Below, piece by piece: positions 57,827-64,000 of a stretch of DNA of 64,000 bases. The notes below the pieces were generated by a model, which worked only from the letters and a program-made list of their open reading frames with translations, ran no database searches and had not been told where the DNA came from. Each line of letters begins with the position of its first letter. Positions within the stretch are counted from its first letter, which is position 1. The position numbers and the translations under genes are program-made. The stretch is from positions 1 through 64,000 of the forward strand of contig NZ_AMSF01000036.1 in the NCBI RefSeq assembly GCF_000334915.1, in the 5' to 3' direction. This DNA comes from Dyella ginsengisoli LA-4. GTDB lineage: Bacteria > Pseudomonadota > Gammaproteobacteria > Xanthomonadales > Rhodanobacteraceae.

Positions 57827-58756
57827 ATGTCTTCGCCCGCTCCCACCGTCCCGGTCCGTTCCGGCCTTGCCGCCCGCCTCAAGCTGTCCACCGTGCGCAC
57901 CTTCTTCGCCGCCGGCGGCCGGCTGGCGCCCCGCCGCACGGTGAACCGCGCCGCCCGGTTGTTCGCCACCCCGTTCGCCAGCAGCCGCGCGCGTGCCGAC
58001 GCGGTGCGGGGCGACGAGGACATGCAGCGCGGCAGCCTCGTCGTCAACGGCGAGACCATCGCCACCTACGTCTGGGGCGATCCCGCGCGGCAGCCGTATG
58101 CGCTGCTGGTGCACGGCTGGTCGAGCTTCGGCCTGCGCTTCCTGCCGTGGGTGGCAAGGCTGCGCGCACTCGGCTACGCGGTGGTGACGTTCGACCAGCC
58201 CGGCCACGGCCACAGCACCGGCCAGCTCTGCACCTTGCCCGACTTCATCGCCACCGTGCGTGCGGTCGGCGGCCGCTACGGCAACGCTTCGCTGGCGATC
58301 GCCCATTCGCTGGGCGGCGCTGCGGTCACCCTGGCGCAGGACGAAAGCTGGCGTGCCGAGAAGCTCATCCTGATCGCCCCGGCCGTGGACATGTACGCCG
58401 CCGTGCGACGCTTCTTCCGCTTCGTGCGGCTCGGCGATCACCTGCGCGAACCGTTCTTCGACTGGTTGCGGCGGCATACCGGGGTGCCGGTGGACGAGCT
58501 CAAGGTGGAGCGCAAGCTGCGCGTGCTCGGCCAGCCTGGCCTGGTGGTGCATGACCTGGACGACCCCGACGTGCCCTGGGCCGAAGGCGAGCGCTACGCC
58601 CTGCATTGGTCCGGCGCGCGCCTGCTCACCACGTTCGGGCTCGGGCACCGCCGCGTGGTGGATGCGCCGGAAGTGGTCGAGGCCGCGCTGGCATTCCTGC
58701 GCGGCGAGGCGGTCGGGCAGCGCGTGATCGGCAGCCCGGAGCTGGCGGGAATCTAG
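57827..58756 (+). CDS. Alpha/beta hydrolase
   Basis: A 309-residue hydrolase with LLVHGWSSFGLRF (oxyanion region), the nucleophile elbow AHSLGG (Ser in GxSxG-like form), and a C-terminal His in GLGHRRVVDAPEV. It likely hydrolyses an ester or lactone. The N-terminal 60 residues are Arg/Ala-rich and not part of the fold. It starts 11 bases after the TetR stop, so the two are probably co-transcribed. Confidence 0.83.
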   Translation: MSSPAPTVPVRSGLAARLKLSTVRTFFAAGGRLAPRRTVNRAARLFATPFASSRARADAVRGDEDMQRGSLVVNGETIATYVWGDPARQPYALLVHGWSSFGLRFLPWVARLRALGYAVVTFDQPGHGHSTGQLCTLPDFIATVRAVGGRYGNASLAIAHSLGGAAVTLAQDESWRAEKLILIAPAVDMYAAVRRFFRFVRLGDHLREPFFDWLRRHTGVPVDELKVERKLRVLGQPGLVVHDLDDPDVPWAEGERYALHWSGARLLTTFGLGHRRVVDAPEVVEAALAFLRGEAVGQRVIGSPELAGI

Positions 58757-58766
58757 CCCCAGCCGG

Positions 58767-59696
58767 TCAGCCCGGCGGTGCGCCCCGGTGCAGGCCGCGC
58801 GGCCCGGCCCCCATCGGCGCCAGGCCCCGCATCTGCCGTTGCTGACGCTCCAAGAAATCGGCGGCCACCGGCGTGCCACGGAAGCAGCCGATCGTGTACG
58901 GGTACTCCGCGGTCAGCACGTAGTGGTACATGGTCACGGTGCGACCGTTCCACTGCACCGGGCCGACCGTGCCGTGACAGGCATCCAGGTCGCTGTCGTG
59001 CAGGATGCGGCCGCTCACCGGATCGCGCATGCCATAGATGCCGAAACCGTCCAGCGCGTAGCCGACCAGGCCGGAAGTCTGCTCGTTCGGCATGCACGGC
59101 GACGGGCCGTGGTAGTGGTACTGGCCGCGGCGCTGCGGGTGACCGCTGCAGCGGTCCTGCACCTCGTGCGCCACCGCATCGATGCCGCCGTTGTCCACCG
59201 CGTTGTACAGCGCCACGCCGTCGGTGGTGAAGCCGATCATGCCCATCGGCACGCAGCCCGGCGCGGCGGCCACCCTGGGTTGCAGCGGCAGGCGCAGCAG
59301 GATGTCCTGCGGCCGGATCGGGTTCGGGTTGCGGTCGTAACGGTAGGCCGGGTCGTCCGGCGAGATCGGGAACTGCCCGGTGGCATGGTCGGGCAGGTTG
59401 TTCGCCACGATCACCCGTTCGCCGTCCTGCACGGTGATGGCGATGTTGTGGGTCGGCCACAGCACCTGTCCCCGCACCGCGGGCTTGCTGTCCGGGTCCC
59501 AGTGGTCGCCGTCGATCCACGGCCCGCCATGCACGGGACCGCGTGGCCAGTGCGTCATGCACGACATCAGGTAGCCGCTGCGCGGGCTCGTGCTGATGTG
59601 TCCGTCGCCCAACGGCAACTCGTGCGAGGGCAGGGTGGCGATCGCGGCAAGCGACAGCGTCGCAACGGCGATCGAGGCGACAGAACGGTTGCGCAT
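58767..59696 (-). CDS. YHYH-domain exported protein
   Basis: A 309-residue exported protein (signal peptide RSVASIAVATLSLAAIATLPS) with the YHYHGPSPC motif of the YHYH domain and a downstream DGFGIYGMRDPVSGRIL. The domain is found in secreted or cell-surface proteins of marine and soil bacteria; no enzymatic function is established. AGGAGAGCACC precedes ATG 59696. It is convergent with the hydrolase gene, with an 11-base gap. Confidence 0.85.
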   Translation of the reverse strand: MRNRSVASIAVATLSLAAIATLPSHELPLGDGHISTSPRSGYLMSCMTHWPRGPVHGGPWIDGDHWDPDSKPAVRGQVLWPTHNIAITVQDGERVIVANNLPDHATGQFPISPDDPAYRYDRNPNPIRPQDILLRLPLQPRVAAAPGCVPMGMIGFTTDGVALYNAVDNGGIDAVAHEVQDRCSGHPQRRGQYHYHGPSPCMPNEQTSGLVGYALDGFGIYGMRDPVSGRILHDSDLDACHGTVGPVQWNGRTVTMYHYVLTAEYPYTIGCFRGTPVAADFLERQQRQMRGLAPMGAGPRGLHRGAPPG

Positions 59697-59863
59697 GGTG
59701 CTCTCCTGCTGGCAGCGGCGTGCCGCGCCGGGAGTAACGCGTCGTTGTGCGGGCCCGTTGACCGCAAGTGGCTTCCCGCCGCCACTTGCTGCGACGCACA
59801 AGGAGGCGCGTCACATGCCCGCGATACAATTGCCGACTGCTTTCCCACGTCTTTGGAGTCCCC

Positions 59864-62800
59864 ATGAGCACGCCCGCCAAGCACGTCCCCGCGAGCGAAG
59901 CCGCATCCGAGTCCACGCCGCTGCGTTTCGTCACCGCGGCCAGCCTGTTCGACGGGCACGACGCGGCGATCAACATCATGCGCCGGATCATCCAGGCGCA
60001 GGGCGCCGAGGTGATCCACCTGGGCCACAACCGCTCGGTGGAAGACGTGGTGCGCGCCGCGCTGCAGGAAGACGCCGACGCCATCGCGCTGTCGTCCTAC
60101 CAGGGCGGCCACGTCGAGTACTTCAAGTACATGGTGGACATGCTCAAGGAGCGCGGCGCCGGCCACATCCGCGTGTTCGGCGGCGGTGGCGGCACCATCA
60201 CGCCGGAGGAGATCAAGGAGCTGCAGGCCTACGGCGTGGAGCGTATCTACCACCCGAACGACGGCATGAAGCTCGGCCTCACCGAGATGATCGAGGACGT
60301 GATGCAGCGCGCCGGCCACGCTGCCGCCCAGCGCGCCGAGACGGCCCCCGCCGGCGTGCCCCAAGTCGACATCAACAACGAGATCTCGATCGGTCACATG
60401 CTCTCGGCGATCGAGGAAGGCAAGCTCAGCGACGCCGAGCTGGAGCACCAGCGCAAGCAGTGGAAGCTGGCCGGCAAGCAGACCCCCGTGCTTGGCCTCA
60501 CCGGCACCGGCGGCGCCGGCAAGTCGTCGGTGGTGGACGAGCTGCTGCTGCGCTTCCTGCAGGCTTTCCCGCAGATGCGCATCGCCGTGCTGGCGGTGGA
60601 TCCGACCCGTCGCCGCTCTGGCGGCGCGCTGCTGGGCGACCGCATCCGCATGAACTCGTTGCGTAGCCACCGCGTCTACATGCGCTCCATGGCCACCCGT
60701 CGGCAGCACGCGGCCACCAACACCGTGCTGCACGACTGCATCGACTTCCTCAAGAGCCAGCCCTACGACCTGGTGATCGTCGAGACCGCCGGCATCGGCC
60801 AGAGCGACTCGGAGATCGTCGACCTCGTCGACTTCCCGGTCTATGTGATGACCAGCGAATACGGCGCGGCCAGCCAGCTGGAGAAGATCGACATGATCGA
60901 CTTCGCCGAGCTGATCGTGCTCAACAAGTACGACAAGCGCGGCGCCGAAGACGCCCTGCGCGACGTGCGCAAGCAGTGGAAGCGCAACCGCACCGCCTTC
61001 GCCATGAAGGACGAGGAGGTGCCGGTCTACCCGACCATCGCCAGCCAGTTCAACGATCCGGGCGTCACCTGGATGTTCACCAACCTGTGCCGGCTGCTGA
61101 GCGAGAAGCTCTCGCTCGAAGCGGCCAAGTGGACGCCGAATCTCGACACCAGCCTGAAGGAGCCGCGCGCCACCGTGCTGATCCCCGGCAACCGCGTGCG
61201 CTACCTCGCCGAGATCGCCGAGCAGGGCCGCGGCATCAACGCCTCCATCGCCAGGCAGGCCGAGCAGGCCAGCAAGGCGCAGCACTGCTACGAAGCGCTG
61301 AAGGAACTGGGCGACGACAAGCTGCCCAAGCCGCTGGACCTCTACCCCTCCACCGACCTCGCCCCCGTAGGAGCGGCTTCAGCCGCGACCGGCCAAGGCG
61401 AGGGCATGGGCGAGAGCATGGGCGAGAGCATCGCGGCTGAAGCCGCTCCTACAGAAAAGCCCATGGTCGACCGCTCCCTGCTGCTGCTGCGCCAGCGCTA
61501 CAACGCCGCTCTCGGCGAACTGACCAAGGAATCCCTCGAACTGCTGCGCAACTGGCCCGCGCTGCGCGAGTCGGTCACCGCCGAGGTCAACGAGTACCAG
61601 GTGCGCGGCAAGACCATCCGCGTGGAGAACTACCGCGAGTCGCTCAGCCACCAGAAGATCCCCAAGGTGGCGCCGCCCAAGACCCGCGACTGGGGCGACC
61701 AGCTGCTGTTCCTCGGCAAGGAAAACCTGCCCGGCCACTACCCCTACACCGGCGGCGTGTACCCGTACCGCCGCAGCGGCGAAGACCCCACCCGCATGTT
61801 CGCCGGCGAGGGCACGCCCGAGCGCACCAACCGCCGCTTCCACTACCTCAGCCAGGGCGGCGCGGCCACGCGCCTGTCCACCGCGTTCGACTCGGTCACC
61901 CTGTACGGCGAGGACCCGGCGCCGCGCCCGGACATCTACGGCAAGATCGGCAACTCCGGCGTCAACATCGCCACGCTCGACGACATGAAGAAGCTCTACT
62001 CCGGCTTCGACCTGTCCGCGCCCACCAGCTCGGTCTCCATGACCATCAACGGCCCGGCGCCGATCATCCTGGCGATGTTCATGAACACCGCGATCGACCA
62101 GAACGTGGAGAAGTACCTCAAGGCCGATGCCGCGCGCTGGGCCGAGGCGGAAAAGACCATCGCCAAGCTGTTCGAAGGCCGCGAGCGCCCGCGCTACTCG
62201 GGTGAGCTGCCCGCCGGCAACGACGGCCTCGGCCTGGCCCTGCTCGGCGTCACCGGCAACCAGCTGGTGGACGCCGAGACCTACGCGAAGATCAAGGCCG
62301 AGACGCTGGCCAGCGTGCGCGGCACCGTGCAGGCAGACATCCTGAAGGAAGACCAGGCGCAGAACACCTGCATCTTCTCCACCGAGTTCGCGCTGCGCAT
62401 GATGGGCGACATCCAGCAGTACTTCGTCGACCACAAGGTGCGCAACTTCTACTCGGTGTCGATCTCCGGCTACCACATCGCCGAAGCGGGCGCGAACCCG
62501 ATTAGCCAGCTCGCCTTTACGCTGTCCAACGGCTTCACCATCGTCGAGTACTACCTCGCGCGCGGGATGAACATCGACGACTTCGCGCCCAACCTGTCGT
62601 TCTTCTTCTCCAACGGCATGGACCCGGAATACACCGTGATCGGCCGCGTCGCCCGCCGCATCTGGGCCCGCGCCATGCGCGAGCGCTACGGCGCCAGCCC
62701 GCGCAGCCAGATGATGAAGTACCACATCCAGACCAGCGGCCGATCCCTGCACGCGCAGGAGATCCAGTTCAACGACATCCGCACCACCTTGCAGGCGCTG

Positions 62801-63487
62801 TACGCGCTGTTCGACAACTGCAACTCCCTGCACACCAACGCCTACGACGAGGCGATCACCACGCCGACCGAAGAGAGCGTGCGCCGCGCGGTGGCGATCC
62901 AGATGATCATCAACAAGGAGCTGGGCCTCAATTTCAACGAGAACCCCTGGCAGGGCAGCTTCATCGTCGAGGAGCTCACCGACCTGGTGGAAGAGGCCGT
63001 CTACAAGGAGTTCGAGGCGATCAGCGAGCGCGGCGGCGTGCTCGGCGCGATGGACACCATGTACCAGCGCGGCAAGATCCAGGAAGAGAGCCTGTACTAC
63101 GAGCACAAGAAGCACGACGGCAGCCTGCCGTTGATCGGCGTCAACACCTTCCTGCCCAAGGACCACGGCGGCGAAATCGCCACCGAGATCGAGCTGATCC
63201 GCTCCACGGAAGAAGAGAAGGGCCAGCAGATCGCCAACGTCAAAGCCTGGCAGGCCGCCCGCAACGGCCTGGCTCCGCGGGGCGAGACCGACCTCACCCA
63301 CGTGGCCGAAGACGCCACCGCAGCCGGCGAAAAGCACGACGGCCACGGCCTCCGCTACCTGCAGAACACCGCCCGCGAGCGCCGCAACGTGTTCAACGCG
63401 CTGATGGAAGCGGTCAAGACGCACTCGCTGGGGCAGATCAGCCACGCGCTGTATGACGTGGGCGGCGAGTACCGCCGCAACATGTAA
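59864..63487 (+). CDS. icmF: Fused coenzyme-B12 acyl-CoA mutase (IcmF type)
   Basis: A 1207-residue fusion. Residues 20-150 are the B12-binding domain with Asp30-Gly-His32-Asp ([10 protein letters not shown]). Residues 200-480 are a MeaI-type G-protein chaperone with P-loop GTGGAGKSS near 213-221. Residues 540-1207 are the mutase barrel ([35 protein letters not shown]). IcmF interconverts isobutyryl-CoA and butyryl-CoA, and some family members act on isovaleryl/pivalyl-CoA or related acyl-CoAs. ATG 59864 follows TTTGGAGTCCCC. Residues 502-530 are a REP-derived insert in the linker. Confidence 0.9.
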   Translation: MSTPAKHVPASEAASESTPLRFVTAASLFDGHDAAINIMRRIIQAQGAEVIHLGHNRSVEDVVRAALQEDADAIALSSYQGGHVEYFKYMVDMLKERGAGHIRVFGGGGGTITPEEIKELQAYGVERIYHPNDGMKLGLTEMIEDVMQRAGHAAAQRAETAPAGVPQVDINNEISIGHMLSAIEEGKLSDAELEHQRKQWKLAGKQTPVLGLTGTGGAGKSSVVDELLLRFLQAFPQMRIAVLAVDPTRRRSGGALLGDRIRMNSLRSHRVYMRSMATRRQHAATNTVLHDCIDFLKSQPYDLVIVETAGIGQSDSEIVDLVDFPVYVMTSEYGAASQLEKIDMIDFAELIVLNKYDKRGAEDALRDVRKQWKRNRTAFAMKDEEVPVYPTIASQFNDPGVTWMFTNLCRLLSEKLSLEAAKWTPNLDTSLKEPRATVLIPGNRVRYLAEIAEQGRGINASIARQAEQASKAQHCYEALKELGDDKLPKPLDLYPSTDLAPVGAASAATGQGEGMGESMGESIAAEAAPTEKPMVDRSLLLLRQRYNAALGELTKESLELLRNWPALRESVTAEVNEYQVRGKTIRVENYRESLSHQKIPKVAPPKTRDWGDQLLFLGKENLPGHYPYTGGVYPYRRSGEDPTRMFAGEGTPERTNRRFHYLSQGGAATRLSTAFDSVTLYGEDPAPRPDIYGKIGNSGVNIATLDDMKKLYSGFDLSAPTSSVSMTINGPAPIILAMFMNTAIDQNVEKYLKADAARWAEAEKTIAKLFEGRERPRYSGELPAGNDGLGLALLGVTGNQLVDAETYAKIKAETLASVRGTVQADILKEDQAQNTCIFSTEFALRMMGDIQQYFVDHKVRNFYSVSISGYHIAEAGANPISQLAFTLSNGFTIVEYYLARGMNIDDFAPNLSFFFSNGMDPEYTVIGRVARRIWARAMRERYGASPRSQMMKYHIQTSGRSLHAQEIQFNDIRTTLQALYALFDNCNSLHTNAYDEAITTPTEESVRRAVAIQMIINKELGLNFNENPWQGSFIVEELTDLVEEAVYKEFEAISERGGVLGAMDTMYQRGKIQEESLYYEHKKHDGSLPLIGVNTFLPKDHGGEIATEIELIRSTEEEKGQQIANVKAWQAARNGLAPRGETDLTHVAEDATAAGEKHDGHGLRYLQNTARERRNVFNALMEAVKTHSLGQISHALYDVGGEYRRNM
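61367..61452 (+). repeat. In-frame REP-like element inside the mutase gene
   Basis: Two perfect 22-base arms, GTAGGAGCGGCTTCAG plus CCGCGA at 61367-61388 and its inverse at 61431-61452, flank a 42-base spacer containing GGGCGAGAGCAT twice in tandem. The GTAG head and GGCTTCAGCC core are those of REP elements common in xanthomonads and pseudomonads. Translated, it gives the linker VGAASAAT...AAEAAPTE without stop or frameshift, in the region between the G-protein and mutase domains. Confidence 0.9.
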
Positions 63488-63510
63488 GGCGGTCGTTGTC
63501 TGGCGTATCA

Positions 63511-63540
63511 AAGGGCCCGCCTTGGCGGGCCTTTTGTTTT
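63511..63540 (+). terminator. Rho-independent terminator after the mutase gene
   Basis: GGCCCGCC and GGCGGGCC pair across TT and are followed by TTTTGTTTT, about 30 bases after the stop. Confidence 0.9.
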
Positions 63541-63681
63541 GCACTGTTCGGGCCGTGCGTACCACGCGGCTCCACGACACCGCCATCCCAGTGACACTCA
63601 GCGCCGAAGGGCGGGTCGGGTCGGGCTGCAGCGCCTTACGCCGACTCCGCCACTCCGTCAGTGCATAACGTCTTGCGTCAT

Positions 63682-63698
63682 ATAACGGGCGGCGTTAT
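63682..63698. promoter_or_regulatory. Probable antitoxin operator overlapping the toxin start
   Basis: ATAACGGGCGGCGTTAT is an inverted repeat (six-base arms, five-base spacer) that runs into the ATG of the toxin gene. A further CATAACG half-site lies at 63664-63670. This is the usual place for HigA autoregulation of higBA. Confidence 0.6.
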
Positions 63699-63990
63699 GG
63701 TTGTGCTCGTGATCAGGAACTTTGCCGACAGGGAAGCGGAAAAGATCTGGGGCGGAACGCCCTCCCGGCGGCTGCAGGCGCAGATGCAGTCGGTGGCGCG
63801 TCGCAAGCTACGCATGCTCGGCAACGCATCGACCCTGGACGATCTGCGTATTCCACCGGCGAATCGGCTGGAAGCGCTCAAAGGCAACCGCAAGGGTCAG
63901 TACAGCATCCGGATCAACGACCAGTGGCGCATCTGTTTCCGATGGATCGACGGTGACGCCCACGACGTGGAAATCGTCGATTACCACTGA
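63697..63990 (+). CDS. higB: HigB/RelE-type mRNA interferase toxin
   Basis: A 97-residue HigB-family toxin with LRIPPANRLEALKGNRKGQY and SIRINDQWRICFRW, the hallmark C-terminal block. It would cut mRNA on the ribosome unless bound by antitoxin. ATG 63697 is chosen over the longer frame from 63661, because the operator palindrome lies right before it and only the shorter form matches family length. The antitoxin HigA is expected directly downstream, beyond 64000, so the pair is not complete in this window. Confidence 0.88.
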   Translation: MVVLVIRNFADREAEKIWGGTPSRRLQAQMQSVARRKLRMLGNASTLDDLRIPPANRLEALKGNRKGQYSIRINDQWRICFRWIDGDAHDVEIVDYH

Positions 63991-64000
63991 TGTAACGAGC

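Noticed and set aside
1-64000. tRNA, rRNA or phage genes
   Set aside because: I found no cloverleaf, rRNA-like or phage structural gene signature on either strand by eye.

Overview
This 64 kb window is chromosomal DNA of a high-GC gammaproteobacterium. I infer the Xanthomonadales, most likely Rhodanobacteraceae (Rhodanobacter/Dyella/Luteibacter-like). The reasons are gene content and repeats: an aryl-polyene/xanthomonadin-type pigment cluster, GTAG-headed REP elements, a TPR-sulfotransferase next to a TonB-dependent receptor, an IcmF-type fused mutase and a PATR-type subtilase autotransporter. No rRNA, tRNA, CRISPR array, transposase or integrase was found.

Layout. 1-6000: one partial secreted protein, a membrane-bound diguanylate cyclase with a periplasmic sensor, and a run of small orphan membrane or secreted proteins, with a REP-type inverted repeat at 5419-5492. 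6000-7380: three lower-GC minus-strand genes (small membrane protein, DUF695, SMI1/KNR4-like) separated by attC-like sites, which looks like an integron cassette array without an integrase. 7540-31120: a catabolic region. On the minus strand are a TMADH-family flavoprotein, an APC permease, an amidohydrolase dipeptidase and a Rieske oxygenase. A DmpA/BapA-type peptidase lies divergently on the plus strand, followed by a minus-strand S9 peptidase. Then comes a minus-strand operon of two class-III aminotransferases, an aldehyde dehydrogenase and both 3-oxoacid CoA-transferase subunits. This operon diverges across a perfect IclR-type operator from a plus-strand operon of IclR regulator, beta-ketothiolase, M20 peptidase, TPR-sulfotransferase and TonB-dependent receptor. 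Together these read as uptake and breakdown of peptide-like or N-methylated amino compounds to acyl-CoAs. I propose, as inference, a beta-peptide/beta-amino-acid route.

31275-40089: Ala-rich lipoprotein, acetyl-CoA acetyltransferase, subtilisin-type autotransporter, isovaleryl-CoA dehydrogenase, FUSC-family membrane protein and a small exported protein.

40155-53995: a continuous minus-strand operon of 16 tightly overlapping genes for an aryl polyene (xanthomonadin-like) pigment lipid. It has two ACPs, three ketosynthases, a chain-length factor lacking the catalytic Cys, a ketoreductase, two hotdog dehydratase-like proteins, a thioesterase, a methyltransferase, two acyltransferases, a GT2 glycosyltransferase, a LolA-like carrier, an MMPL exporter and a small membrane protein. 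No starter-unit ligase, ammonia lyase, chorismatase or halogenase is present in the window.

54334-64000: leucine/valine-type dehydrogenase, YXWGXW protein, M48 lipoprotein protease, TetR regulator with an alpha/beta hydrolase, YHYH protein, a fused acyl-CoA mutase (IcmF type) with an in-frame REP-like element in its linker, and a HigB-type toxin at the right edge whose antitoxin would lie outside the window.
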